NCBI RefSeq assembly: GCF_010993975.1
Contig: NZ_JAACZO010000022.1
Span: 62,001-126,000 of the forward strand
Direction of reading: 5' to 3'
DNA length: 64,000 nt
DNA from: Halomonas faecis
GTDB taxonomy: Bacteria > Pseudomonadota > Gammaproteobacteria > Pseudomonadales > Halomonadaceae
Shown here one piece after another: positions 26,778 to 34,950 of this stretch. The notes below the pieces were generated by a model. It searched no databases. It had not been told where the DNA came from and worked only from the letters and a program-made list of their open reading frames with translations. Position numbers and translations under genes: made by a program. The stretch's first letter is position 1. Every line of letters begins with the position of its first letter.

Positions 26778-28334
26778 TCAGATGTTGGAATCAGGGAAGG
26801 CAGCCTTGCGCGTGGCCATGTAGTCGAGCAGGGCCTCGTCGACCGCTGAGTCCAGGGGCGGCGCTTCGTATTCGGCGAGTAGTTTCTTCCAGCGGGCGTT
26901 GGCGCGCTGAGCCATGTCCAGGCGGCCGTCGGCGTCCCACTGTTCGAAACTGTTGTTGTCAGTGATCGGCGAGAGGTAGAAGGCGTCCTTGAAGTTGGCC
27001 TGGGTGTGCGTGCAGCCCAGGAAGTGCTTGCCGGGGCCGACCTCGCGAATGGCGTCCATGGCCTGGCCGTTCTCCGAGAGGTCGACGCCCTTGAGCAGGG
27101 TCTGCATCATGCCGGTCTGGTCGGCATCCATGATGAACTTCTCGTAACCCATGGCCAGCCCTCCTTCCAGCCACCCCGCCGAGTGCAGCGCAAAGTTGAC
27201 GCCACCCAGGGTAGTGGGCAGCAGGGTGTTGGCGCTCTCGCTGGCGGCCTGGGCATCGGGCAGCTTGGAGGCAGTGAACGAACCACCCGAGCGGAAGGGC
27301 ACGCCGAGACGACGGGCCAGATTGGCCATGGTGTAGAGCATCAGAGCCGGCTCCGGCGTACCGAAGGTGGGAGCGCCCGATTGCATCGACATGGAACTGG
27401 CGAAGCTGCCCAGTACCACCGGCGCCCCCGGGTTCACCAACTGTATGAAGGCCATCCCGGCCATGGCCTCGGACAGGGTCTGGGCGGCGGTGCCGGCCAC
27501 GGTCACCGGCGACATGGCGCCGGCCAGGATGAAGGGAGTGACGATGCACGCCTGGTTGGCCCGCGCGTAGACCTTAGCCGCGCCCAACATGGTGTCGTCG
27601 AAGGTCATCGGCGAGTTGGCGTTGATCAGGTTGATCACGCAGGTGCGCGGCTTGTCGGTCTCAGGATCGAACCAGCGCTCGCCGAACAAGATCTTGGTCA
27701 TCTCCACCGTATCCCGGGCGCGATCGGGGTGCGTCACCGAGCCCATGAAGCACTTGTCGGAGTACTTCATGTGGCTGTAGATCATGTCAAAATGACGCTT
27801 GTTGACCGGCAGATCGACCGGCTCGCAGATGGTGCCGCCGGAGTGGTGAAGGCCCGGTGACAGATAGGCGAGCTTGACGAAATTCTGGAAGTCATCGAGC
27901 GTGCCGTAGCGCCTTCCCCGGTCGATGTCGTACACGAACGGACAGCCGTAGGCGGGCACGTAAACGGTATTTGGACCGCCGATCTCCACGTTGCGTGCCG
28001 GATTGCGTGCATGCTGGGTGAACTGGCGCGGTGCGCTGTCCTGGATCAATTGGCGGCACAAGCCGCGCGGTATGCGCACCCGTTCGCCCTGTACGTCGGC
28101 ACCGGCATCGCGCCAGATCTGCAGGGCCTCCTCGTCGTCCCGGAAATCGATGCCGATCTCCTCGAGGATGGTGTCGGCGTTCTCCTCGATGAGGGACAGC
28201 CCCGCGTCGTCGAGGACCTCGAAGTAGGGAATGCGGCGCGTGGCGTAGGGCGCGACCGGAGCGGTGGCGCCTTTGCCGGCGCGGCGGGCGCCTCCGGCGG
28301 TGCGGGTACGGCGGCGAGAGGTGGGGGAATCCAT
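26778..28334 (-). CDS. MttB-family corrinoid methyltransferase, non-pyrrolysine (betaine demethylase candidate)
   Basis: A 518-residue soluble enzyme of the trimethylamine methyltransferase (MttB) superfamily. Family landmarks include NADTILEEIGIDF near the N-terminus, YGCPFVYDIDRGRR, the SGGSFTASKLPDAQAASES region and LHSAGWLEGGLAMGYEKFIMD. The frame is continuous with no internal TAG, so it does not use pyrrolysine. Known non-Pyl members (MtgB) move a methyl from glycine betaine to a corrinoid protein; related enzymes use proline betaine or carnitine. A corrinoid protein gene lies across the divergent promoter region. The first 22 residues are an Arg-rich tail (SRRRTRT, ARRAGKG). The ATG at 28334 follows GGAG eight bases upstream. 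The substrate is inferred, not proven. Confidence 0.88.
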   Translation of the reverse strand: MDSPTSRRRTRTAGGARRAGKGATAPVAPYATRRIPYFEVLDDAGLSLIEENADTILEEIGIDFRDDEEALQIWRDAGADVQGERVRIPRGLCRQLIQDSAPRQFTQHARNPARNVEIGGPNTVYVPAYGCPFVYDIDRGRRYGTLDDFQNFVKLAYLSPGLHHSGGTICEPVDLPVNKRHFDMIYSHMKYSDKCFMGSVTHPDRARDTVEMTKILFGERWFDPETDKPRTCVINLINANSPMTFDDTMLGAAKVYARANQACIVTPFILAGAMSPVTVAGTAAQTLSEAMAGMAFIQLVNPGAPVVLGSFASSMSMQSGAPTFGTPEPALMLYTMANLARRLGVPFRSGGSFTASKLPDAQAASESANTLLPTTLGGVNFALHSAGWLEGGLAMGYEKFIMDADQTGMMQTLLKGVDLSENGQAMDAIREVGPGKHFLGCTHTQANFKDAFYLSPITDNNSFEQWDADGRLDMAQRANARWKKLLAEYEAPPLDSAVDEALLDYMATRKAAFPDSNI

Positions 28335-28356
28335 GGTGTTCTCCGGCGTTGTTGTT

Positions 28357-28386
28357 GCAGACAGTGTCGTCGCAGACAGTGTTGTT
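28357..28386. repeat. Tandem 15-bp repeat upstream of mttB-like gene
   Basis: GCAGACAGTGTCGTC (28357-28371) is followed directly by GCAGACAGTGTTGTT (28372-28386), two mismatches apart. It lies in the 167-base gap between folD and the methyltransferase gene, 23 bases upstream of the latter's start. Confidence 0.6.
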
Positions 28387-28501
28387 GGAGAGAGGACAGT
28401 ATGCGGAGCACTGGCAGGCTGGCATTGCTCATCCAGCGACCCGCACATACCGAATTGCGTCAACCGTGGTGCAATGCCATCGCCCTGGGCGATGGTGGGT
28501 A

Positions 28502-29422
28502 TCAGGTCGTCTCGGATGACGTGCCTCCCCAGGCCAGCGACATGATGTCGTCGGGGAAGGGGATGCCGTGCTGGCGGCAGGTGGCCTCCAGGGTGTTGAG
28601 CAGCAGGCAGGCGATGGTCATGGGGCCGACGCCGCCCGGCACTGGAGTAATGGCGCCGGCGCCCTCCCGGACGGCGGCGAAGTCCACGTCGCCGACCAGG
28701 CGCGTGCGGCCGTCGACCTCGATGCGGTTGATGCCTACATCGATGACCGTAGCGCCGGGCTTGATCCAGTCGCCCTTGACCATGCCCGGCCGGCCCACCG
28801 CAGCCACCAGGATATCGGCCTCGCAGCACAGCGCCGCGAGGTCCTGGGTACGCGAGTGGGCCACGGTGACCGTGCAGTGCTCGCGCAGCAACAGACTCGC
28901 CATCGGCTTGCCGACGATGTTGGAGCGCCCCAGCACCACGGCCCGTTTGCCGCTTAGCTCGCCCAACCGGTGCTTGAGCAGCATCAGGCAGCCGAGCGGC
29001 GTGCAGGGCACCATGCCCGAGCTCCCGGTAGCGATGTTGCCCACGTTGAGGGGGTGGAAGCCGTCGATGTCCTTGTCGGAGTGAATGGCCTGGATCACAC
29101 GCGTCTCATCGACCTGGGGTGGCAGCGGCAGTTGGACTAGGATTCCGTGCACCTCGGGGTCGTGGTTGAGCCGCTCGATCAAGTCGAGCAGCTTGCCCTG
29201 GGGGGCGCTGTCGGCGAGACGGTACTCGAACGAGGCCATGCCGGCCTCGCGGGCCTGAGTGGCCTTGTTACGTACGTACACCTGACTGGCGTGATCCTCG
29301 CCAACGAGGATCACGGCCAGACCGGGGGTGATTAGATCATGCTGTCGCAACCGGCTAACCTGGCGGCCGATCTCCTCGCGAAGCCGGGCTGCCTGGGCCT
29401 TGCCATCGATCAAGGTGGACAT
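28502..29422 (-). CDS. folD: Bifunctional methylene-THF dehydrogenase/methenyl-THF cyclohydrolase
   Basis: A 306-residue cytosolic enzyme that interconverts methylene-THF, methenyl-THF and 10-formyl-THF with NADP. The catalytic YVRNK motif is near residue 50, the [10 protein letters not shown] block near 97 and the cofactor loop [14 protein letters not shown] near 165, with a GGVGPMT end motif. The length is slightly above the usual 285. The start at 29422 has a very strong site (GGAGGAG). It sits between purU and the methyltransferase gene on one strand, which fits a dedicated copy for oxidising methyl groups. A second, housekeeping folD may exist elsewhere. Confidence 0.95.
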   Translation of the reverse strand: MSTLIDGKAQAARLREEIGRQVSRLRQHDLITPGLAVILVGEDHASQVYVRNKATQAREAGMASFEYRLADSAPQGKLLDLIERLNHDPEVHGILVQLPLPPQVDETRVIQAIHSDKDIDGFHPLNVGNIATGSSGMVPCTPLGCLMLLKHRLGELSGKRAVVLGRSNIVGKPMASLLLREHCTVTVAHSRTQDLAALCCEADILVAAVGRPGMVKGDWIKPGATVIDVGINRIEVDGRTRLVGDVDFAAVREGAGAITPVPGGVGPMTIACLLLNTLEATCRQHGIPFPDDIMSLAWGGTSSETT

Positions 29423-29445
29423 GGTTTCTCCTCCTTTCGGGAGCC

Positions 29446-30324
29446 TCAGCGGAAGATGACGGTTTTGTTCCCATTGGGGAAAACACGATGCTCCAGGTGA
29501 TACCGAACCGCCCGTGACAGCGCCATGTTCTCGGCATCTCGACCGACGGCAGCCAGTTGGGTGGGGCTGTACGTATGATCGACGCGTTCGACGACTTGTT
29601 CGATGATCGGCCCTTCATCCAGGTCGGTCGTGACGTAGTGAGCGGTGGCGCCAATCAGCTTGACGCCACGGTCAAAGGCCTGATGGTAGGGCTTGGCGCC
29701 CTTGAAACCTGGCAGGAAGGAGTGGTGGATATTGATGGCGCGACCAGCCAGCTCCTCGCAGAGGTTAGGGGATAGGATCTGCATATAGCGCGCCAGTACG
29801 ATTAGATCGGCTCCCGTGTCTTCGACGAGGTCAAGCACCTGTCTCTCCTGCTCCTGCTTGGTCTCCGGCGTGACAGGCAGGTGATAAAAAGGAATCTCAT
29901 GCCAGTCAGCAAGGCGCTTCAGGTCAGAGTGGTTGGAGACGATGGCCGGGATCTCCATCTTGATCTCACCCGTGCGCTGGCGGTACAGAAGATCATCCAA
30001 GCAGTGGTCGAACTTAGAGACCATGATAAGAACTTTCGGAGAGGTGAGCGTATCGTGTATCTCCCACTCCATCTTGTCGAGCTCAGCAACACCGTTTCCA
30101 AACTCTTCCCTGAGAACGTCTAACGGCGGAGTCACGCCTGGTGTAGAGGAAAAAACGCAGCGCACATAGAAATTACCCGTTGCGATTTCATCGAACTGCG
30201 CCAGTTCCATGATGTAGCAGTTGCGCTGGGCAAGATAGGTAGTAATGCGGGAAACAGTACCAATGGCTCCCTTGCAGCTGGCCTTCAGCACGTAGATATT
30301 CTTTCCTTCGGTCATTGCGGACAT
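29446..30324 (-). CDS. purU: Formyltetrahydrofolate deformylase
   Basis: A 292-residue enzyme that hydrolyses 10-formyl-THF to formate and THF. An N-terminal ACT domain ([20 protein letters not shown]) precedes the formyltransferase-fold domain, with the catalytic residues in [17 protein letters not shown] and, further on, [12 protein letters not shown]. It is the first gene of the minus-strand operon and would close the C1 oxidation route by freeing THF. Three close in-frame ATGs (30330, 30324, 30315) compete. 30324 is chosen because GGGGAT lies at proper spacing. The frame upstream of 30330 is not ACT-like. Confidence 0.92.
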   Translation of the reverse strand: MSAMTEGKNIYVLKASCKGAIGTVSRITTYLAQRNCYIMELAQFDEIATGNFYVRCVFSSTPGVTPPLDVLREEFGNGVAELDKMEWEIHDTLTSPKVLIMVSKFDHCLDDLLYRQRTGEIKMEIPAIVSNHSDLKRLADWHEIPFYHLPVTPETKQEQERQVLDLVEDTGADLIVLARYMQILSPNLCEELAGRAINIHHSFLPGFKGAKPYHQAFDRGVKLIGATAHYVTTDLDEGPIIEQVVERVDHTYSPTQLAAVGRDAENMALSRAVRYHLEHRVFPNGNKTVIFR

Positions 30325-30330
30325 GGCCAT

Positions 30331-30638
30331 CCCCGATAGCTGACTGTTGTTGTTGCTGTCTGCCAAGCAATGTACTCCGACCATGCCCAGGCACATGCTT
30401 GAAGACGACGCAAAGCGTCGTTGCTGCGACTGGGAAGAAAAATTGGAAGATCGAAAAATATGATGCAAATCAATTTTTTGTGAGATAACTCAGAAAGAGA
30501 TTTCCGAGTGCCCGACATGACGTTTCTCGACATGAATGCGTCGCTTGGATGGATGTGGTTTGCATGCCGTATGCCTACTCTGCTCTCGCAGCCATCACCC
30601 TTGCCTTGATGGGGTGACATGACCTGGAGTGAAGCGCC
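30331..30638. promoter_or_regulatory. Divergent control region of the C1 cluster
   Basis: 308 bases separate purU (minus) from the corrinoid-protein gene (plus), with no gene in it. Seen here: a 7-bp palindrome ACGACGC-AAA-GCGTCGT (30405-30421); an AT-rich centre (30437-30485) that probably holds promoters; an FNR/Anr-like site at 30460-30473; and two direct copies of CGACATGA (30513-30520 and 30528-30535) 15 bases apart. No cobalamin riboswitch features were found. No regulator gene is adjacent, so control must come from elsewhere. Confidence 0.6.
30460..30473. promoter_or_regulatory. FNR/Anr-like site in the C1 divergent region
   Basis: Read on the minus strand, TTGAT-TTGC-ATCAT matches nine of ten defined positions of the FNR consensus TTGAT-N4-ATCAA. 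The surrounding DNA is AT-rich, so chance is not excluded. No -10 element stands at the class II distance on either strand. Confidence 0.3.
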
Positions 30639-31340
30639 ATGACAGAACAGTACAACGAAGACGAAGACTTCGATCTCAACGACTTGCCGGATGACGAACT
30701 GGTCGAGCAGATGCACGATGACCTCTATAACGGCCTGCGCGAGGAAGTCGTCGAAGGTACAGACATCCTGCTAGCACGTGGCTGGAGTGCCAGCCAGGTG
30801 CTAGATGAAGCACTGGTGGGTGGCATGGCCATCGTCGGCGTCGATTTTCGCGATGGCATCCTCTTCGTACCAGAGGTATTGATGGCTGCTAATGCCATGA
30901 AAGGTGGCATGGATGTTCTCCGCCCCCTGCTGGCAGCCTCCGACTCCGAGACCATCGGCAAGATCGTGATCGGCACCGTCAAGGGCGACATTCACGACAT
31001 CGGCAAGAACCTCGTGTCGATGATGATGGAGGGAGCCGGTTTCGAGGTGATCGATATCGGCATCAACATCCCGGTGGAGACCTATCTCGAGGCGCTGGAA
31101 GAGCACAAGCCGGACATTCTCGGCATGTCAGCGCTACTCACGACCACCATGCCCTACATGAAAGTCGTCATCGATACCTTGGTCGAAAAAGGCCTGCGCG
31201 ACGACATCATCGTCATGGTGGGTGGCGCCCCGCTCAACGAAGAGTTCGGTCAGGCCATCGGGGCGGATGCCTACTGCCGAGATGCCGGCGTGGCAGTCGA
31301 CATGGCCAAGGATCTCATCGCCCAGCATCGCGCCGCCTGA
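30639..31340 (+). CDS. Methyltransferase corrinoid protein (MtgC/MttC type)
   Basis: A 233-residue B12-binding protein. After an N-terminal tail with 13 acidic residues in its first 28 comes the four-helix cap domain (about 30-105), then the Rossmann B12 domain with the base-off/His-on motif D117-x-H119-x-x-G122, where H119 is the lower cobalt ligand. The later SALLTTTM and VGGAPL segments also fit. It carries the methyl group between the MttB-family enzyme and the THF methyltransferase, cycling between Co(I) and methyl-Co(III). Close relatives usually lack the acidic extension. First gene of the seven-gene plus-strand operon. Confidence 0.93.
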   Translation: MTEQYNEDEDFDLNDLPDDELVEQMHDDLYNGLREEVVEGTDILLARGWSASQVLDEALVGGMAIVGVDFRDGILFVPEVLMAANAMKGGMDVLRPLLAASDSETIGKIVIGTVKGDIHDIGKNLVSMMMEGAGFEVIDIGINIPVETYLEALEEHKPDILGMSALLTTTMPYMKVVIDTLVEKGLRDDIIVMVGGAPLNEEFGQAIGADAYCRDAGVAVDMAKDLIAQHRAA

Positions 31341-31357
31341 GCCGGGGAGGTCCGCCG

Positions 31358-31969
31358 ATGTCGTCCACGTTGATCATCGCCTGCGGGGCGCTGGCCAAGG
31401 AGATCAAGGCCCTGATCACTGCCAATGGCTGGCGCGATGTGCGCCTGGAATGCCTGCCGGCGGACCTTCACAACAGGCCGGATCGGATACCCGGTGCGGT
31501 GCGGGAAAAACTGGAAAAGGTGACGGGATCGCCGCGTATTCTCGTGGCCTACGCCGACTGCGGCACGGGCGGATTACTGGACGACGTGCTGGCCGAGCAT
31601 GGCGCCGAACGGTTGCCGGGGGCGCACTGCTATGACGTCTATGCCGGGGAGTCGGTGGTCGCGGCCCTCAGCGAACAGGAACCGGGCACCTTCTATCTAA
31701 CCGACTTTCTCGTGCGCCATTTCGATCGGCTGGTCATCGAGGAGCTCGGCATCGCGCGCCATCCCGAACTCGCGAGTCTCTATTTCGGCCAGTATCGGCG
31801 GCTCGTCTACCTATCGCAGCGGGACGATCCCGATCTGCAGGCGTCGGCCCGGCGTGCCGCCGCACGACTCGGACTCTCCTTCGAATACCGGCATACCGGC
31901 TACGGCGAGCTGGCGACCTCCCTGGTCCGCCTGGTCTCGGAGCCGGCCGCTGTGGAGCAGGCGACATGA
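31358..31969 (+). CDS. DUF1638 family protein
   Basis: A 203-residue soluble protein. Conserved features include an IIACGALAKEI start, LPADLHNRPDRIP, and YADCGTGGLLDD with a cysteine, then YDVYAGE and SEQEPGTFYLTDFLVRHFDRL. The family is frequently found in corrinoid methyltransferase neighbourhoods but has no settled biochemical role to my knowledge. It lies 17 bases after the corrinoid gene and overlaps the next gene by four bases, so it is firmly inside the operon. A role in corrinoid loading, protection or C1 chemistry is a guess from context only. Confidence 0.85.
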   Translation: MSSTLIIACGALAKEIKALITANGWRDVRLECLPADLHNRPDRIPGAVREKLEKVTGSPRILVAYADCGTGGLLDDVLAEHGAERLPGAHCYDVYAGESVVAALSEQEPGTFYLTDFLVRHFDRLVIEELGIARHPELASLYFGQYRRLVYLSQRDDPDLQASARRAAARLGLSFEYRHTGYGELATSLVRLVSEPAAVEQAT

Positions 31970-32271
31970 CAACACTGACTATCGTCAGCTGGCGGGACAT
32001 TCCCGCCCAGGTGATCACCAAGCAGGGCCGCAACAGTGCCAAGGTGCTGCTGTCGCTGCGCTTCCAACTCGCCATCGATCGGGCGGCCATGCGTGCCGGC
32101 AAGGGCGGTTCGGAGGCGTACATGGCCGACTGGCAGCGCAGTACGCCGCGCGAATGCGGTGACGACCTGCAGGCCGAAGCCGAGGCCGAGGCGGCGCGCC
32201 TCGAGACGCACTACGACGATGAGGCGCTCAAGCAACTGGTGCGCCAGAAAGGGCTGGCCCTGCCCGCCTGA
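31966..32271 (+). CDS. 'Virulence factor' family (PF13769-like) small protein
   Basis: A 101-residue protein beginning TLTIVSWRDIPAQV, with a conserved basic middle (KQGRNSAKVLLSLRFQ) and a helical C-terminus. The family name is historical and not informative here; members commonly sit beside DUF1638 and MetF-like genes. No signal peptide, so it is probably cytoplasmic. It could be an accessory subunit of the C1 enzymes. Starts within the stop of the DUF1638 gene (ATGA). Confidence 0.75.
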   Translation: MTTLTIVSWRDIPAQVITKQGRNSAKVLLSLRFQLAIDRAAMRAGKGGSEAYMADWQRSTPRECGDDLQAEAEAEAARLETHYDDEALKQLVRQKGLALPA

Positions 32272-32345
32272 GCAGGCGCGACGACAACAACAAAGACCAT
32301 GGCCGCTGTCCCCGATCACGGGGGCGGAGGGCAAGGAGGGAGAGG

Positions 32346-32828
32346 ATGTACAAGGTGAGGTGCTGGGTGGTTCGTCACGCCCGGCTGTTCGAATGGGTGT
32401 ACCGGGGCTTCGAGCCACTGCTGGTCAAGCTGCACCCGCTGTGGCGGCGGATCGGCTATGAACGGGCCGAAACCCCGGTCAAGGCCATCGAGAAGGGTGT
32501 CAAGGGCCTGCTGTTCGATTGCCAGATGTGCGGGCAATGTGCGCTCTCCGCCACCGGCATGTCGTGTCCCATGAACTGCCCCAAGAACCTGCGCAACGGC
32601 CCCTGCGGTGGGGTCCGTGCCAACGGCCACTGCGAGGTCAAGCCAGAGATGCGCTGCGTGTGGGTCGAGGCCTGGGAAGGCAGCCGCCGGATGACGTATG
32701 GCGATCGCATCCAGGTGGTGCAGCAGCCGGTCGACTTCCGCCTGAAGAATTCCTCGTCCTGGCTGCGCGTGGTGCACCAGTTGGCCGATCAACCCCGTGA
32801 GCGCGCAGATAGCGGAGCCGTGAAATGA
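32346..32828 (+). CDS. MetV-like methylene-THF reductase C-terminal domain protein
   Basis: A 160-residue protein with eight clustered cysteines (C59, C62, C65, C74, C78, C87, C96, C104) in the pattern DCQMCGQC, SCPMNCPK and NGPCGG, typical of the MTHFR_C/MetV family. In acetogens MetV binds iron-sulfur or zinc and forms a complex with MetF to handle electrons. It overlaps metF by four bases here, supporting a MetVF complex that runs towards methyl-THF oxidation. Start ATG follows AAGGAGGGAGAGG. Confidence 0.85.
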   Translation: MYKVRCWVVRHARLFEWVYRGFEPLLVKLHPLWRRIGYERAETPVKAIEKGVKGLLFDCQMCGQCALSATGMSCPMNCPKNLRNGPCGGVRANGHCEVKPEMRCVWVEAWEGSRRMTYGDRIQVVQQPVDFRLKNSSSWLRVVHQLADQPRERADSGAVK

Positions 32829-33889
32829 AGTTCGACGACGAGCCCGTACCGGGCTACTCGCTGCCGATCCTGCCGGGGCACGTCTCGCCCGGTCGCCTGG
32901 AACGCGTGCTGCGTGCCGGCAAGTTCGCCATCACCAGCGAGATCGACCCACCGGACTCCGCCGACCCGGCCGAGGTGCTCAAGCGCGCGGCGATCTTCGA
33001 CGGCTACGTGGACGCCATCAACGCCACCGACGGCTCCGGTGCGCACTGCCACATGTCCAGCGTCGGGGTCTGCTCGCTGCTCACGCGAGTGGGCTACGCC
33101 ACCATCCTGCAGATGTCGTGTCGCGACCGGAACCGCATCGCCATGCAGGGCGAGATCCTGGGGGCGGCAGCCATGGGCGCCTGCAACCTGCTGTGCCTTT
33201 CCGGCGACGGCGTCCAGGCCGGCGACCATCCGCAGGCCAAGCCGGTGTTCGATCTCGACTCCTTGTCGCTGCTGGAGATCGCCCGTGGCATGCGCGACGA
33301 GTGCCGATTCCAGAGCGGGCGCAAGATCGACATGCCACCGCACATCTTCCTCGGCGCTGCCGAAAATCCCTTCGTGCCGCCCCTCGAGTGGCGGCCGCAT
33401 CGACTGGCCAAAAAGGTGACCGCTGGGGCGCAGTTCATCCAGACCCAGTACTGCTTCGACATTCTCCGGCTGCGCGACTTCATGCTCAAGGTGAACGACT
33501 TGGGGCTGCTCGAGGGGCCTGATCGCGTCTTCATCCTGCCCGGCATCGGCCCGCTCGCCTCGGCGCGCAGCGCCCGCTGGATCCGCGAGCACGTGCCCGG
33601 CGTGCACATCCCGGACGCCGTGATCGCGCGTCTGGAGGGTGCCAAGAACCAGAAGGAAGAAGGCAAGCGGCTGTGCATGGACCTGTTGCAGCAGATCCGC
33701 GAGGTCCCCGGGGTCAGCGGCGCGCACATCATGGCCTACCGCCAGGAGCACAGCGTAGCCGAGATCATCGAGGGCACCGGCGTACTCGAGGGGCGCAAGC
33801 CTTGGTATCCGGGACGCGACAACCCGTCGGAACTCAACCCTGAATCTCCCCATGCACTGTCGGAAGAGCCCGAGCCGATATCGGGATGA
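32825..33889 (+). CDS. metF: Methylenetetrahydrofolate reductase (MetF-like)
   Basis: A 354-residue TIM-barrel flavoprotein. Recognisable parts are ITSEIDPPDSADP at the N-terminus, DGYVDAINATDGSG, MSCRDRNRIAMQGEILGA, NLLCLSGDG and GAQFIQTQYCFD. It interconverts methylene-THF and methyl-THF with FAD. In this operon, with a methyl donor upstream and FolD/PurU divergent, the likely direction is oxidation of methyl-THF, which needs a better electron acceptor than NAD(P)H chemistry usually offers; the MetV-like partner may solve that. A separate biosynthetic MetF probably exists elsewhere. It differs from the E. coli type in its N-terminal extension and its Cys-rich partner. Confidence 0.9.
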   Translation: MKFDDEPVPGYSLPILPGHVSPGRLERVLRAGKFAITSEIDPPDSADPAEVLKRAAIFDGYVDAINATDGSGAHCHMSSVGVCSLLTRVGYATILQMSCRDRNRIAMQGEILGAAAMGACNLLCLSGDGVQAGDHPQAKPVFDLDSLSLLEIARGMRDECRFQSGRKIDMPPHIFLGAAENPFVPPLEWRPHRLAKKVTAGAQFIQTQYCFDILRLRDFMLKVNDLGLLEGPDRVFILPGIGPLASARSARWIREHVPGVHIPDAVIARLEGAKNQKEEGKRLCMDLLQQIREVPGVSGAHIMAYRQEHSVAEIIEGTGVLEGRKPWYPGRDNPSELNPESPHALSEEPEPISG

Positions 33890-33939
33890 TCCGCAGGCAC
33901 TCAATAGCAACGACAAGACACCATCACTGAGGAAGCACC

Positions 33940-34854
33940 ATGACCGATACCGTCATCAGCTCGCACAAGAAGGAAGTCGTGCTCGGCTTCGAACGCCCCT
34001 TCGTGGTCATCGGCGAGCGTATCAACCCCACCGGGCGCAAACAGCTGGCCGCGGAAATGGCCGCCGGCGACTTCTCCCGTGTGGTCCAGGACGTCGAGGC
34101 GCAACTGGCCCACGGAGCGCACATGCTGGACGTCAATGCCGGCATCCCGCTGGCTGACGAGCCGGCCATCTTGGCCCAGACCATCGAGCTGGTGCAGTCG
34201 CTCACCGACGTGCCGCTGTGCATCGACTCGTCAGTCATCAAGGCGCTGGAGTCGGGGCTTTCCGTCTATAAGGGCAAGGCTCTGGTGAATTCGGTGACCG
34301 GCGAGGAAGAGAGCCTCGAGGCGGTACTACCGCTGGTCAAGAAGCACGGTGCCGCCGTAGTGGCGATCAGCAACGACGAGACGGGGCTCTCCCACGATCC
34401 CGACGTACGCTTCGCCGTCGCCAAGAGGATCGTCGAGCGTGCCGCCGACCACGGCATCCCCGCCTGTGACGTGGTGGTCGATCCGCTGGTGATGCCGATC
34501 GGTGCGGTGGGAAGCGCAGGACGCCAAGTGTTCGCCCTGTGCCACCGCCTGCAGAAGGAACTCAAGGTCAATACGACCTGCGGGGCCTCTAACGTCAGCT
34601 TCGGCCTACCCAACCGCAACGGCATCAACGCGGCGTTCATGAGCATGGCCATCGCCTCGGGGATGACCTCGGCGATCACCAACCCGTTACACACGGAGAT
34701 CATGACCGCGATCATGGGCGCCGACGTAATGATGGGGCACGATCCCGACTGCATGCGCTGGATCCAGAAATTCCGCGAGCCGCCAGCAGCGGGGGCGGAC
34801 GGGGCCGAAGGGCGCGGACGGCGTCAGACGCGCCGTCGCCGTTCAGTGACCTGA
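33940..34854 (+). CDS. Methyltetrahydrofolate/corrinoid methyltransferase (MtgA/AcsE-like, pterin-binding)
   Basis: A 304-residue TIM-barrel enzyme of the dihydropteroate synthase superfamily. VIGERINPTGRKQL near residue 25, MLDVNAGIP near 66, LCIDSSVIKALE near 91 and CGASNVSFGLPNRNGIN near 210 bind pterin and orient the methyl group. It should move the methyl between the corrinoid protein and THF. Usual members end near residue 265-275. Here a 20-plus residue C-terminal tail is added with seven arginines (GRGRRQTRRRRSVT), matching basic tails on two other cluster enzymes. SD GAGGAAGCACC precedes the ATG. Confidence 0.9.
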   Translation: MTDTVISSHKKEVVLGFERPFVVIGERINPTGRKQLAAEMAAGDFSRVVQDVEAQLAHGAHMLDVNAGIPLADEPAILAQTIELVQSLTDVPLCIDSSVIKALESGLSVYKGKALVNSVTGEEESLEAVLPLVKKHGAAVVAISNDETGLSHDPDVRFAVAKRIVERAADHGIPACDVVVDPLVMPIGAVGSAGRQVFALCHRLQKELKVNTTCGASNVSFGLPNRNGINAAFMSMAIASGMTSAITNPLHTEIMTAIMGADVMMGHDPDCMRWIQKFREPPAAGADGAEGRGRRQTRRRRSVT

Positions 34855-34950
34855 GCGCGGATTACAGCAAGACCATAACAACGAATGACGCAAGCGCCTC
34901 CCATGAGGCGCTTCGCTCTCCTGCACGAATCCCTGGCGGACGGAGGCCCC

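Noticed and set aside
26778..28334. Pyrrolysine (in-frame TAG) in the mttB-like gene
   Set aside because: The frame has no internal TAG, and no pyl genes are in the window, so it is a non-pyrrolysine family member.
28011..29084. 357-codon plus-strand open frame near folD
   Set aside because: Antisense to the mttB-like and folD genes. No ribosome binding site or domain.
30541..30580. Sigma54-type promoter (TGGATG..TTTGCA) before the corrinoid gene
   Set aside because: Distance between the GG and GC elements is one base short of the required spacing and the -24 side is poor.
30331..30638. Cobalamin riboswitch upstream of the corrinoid operon
   Set aside because: I looked for the B12-box and its flanking helices and saw neither here nor before the purU operon.
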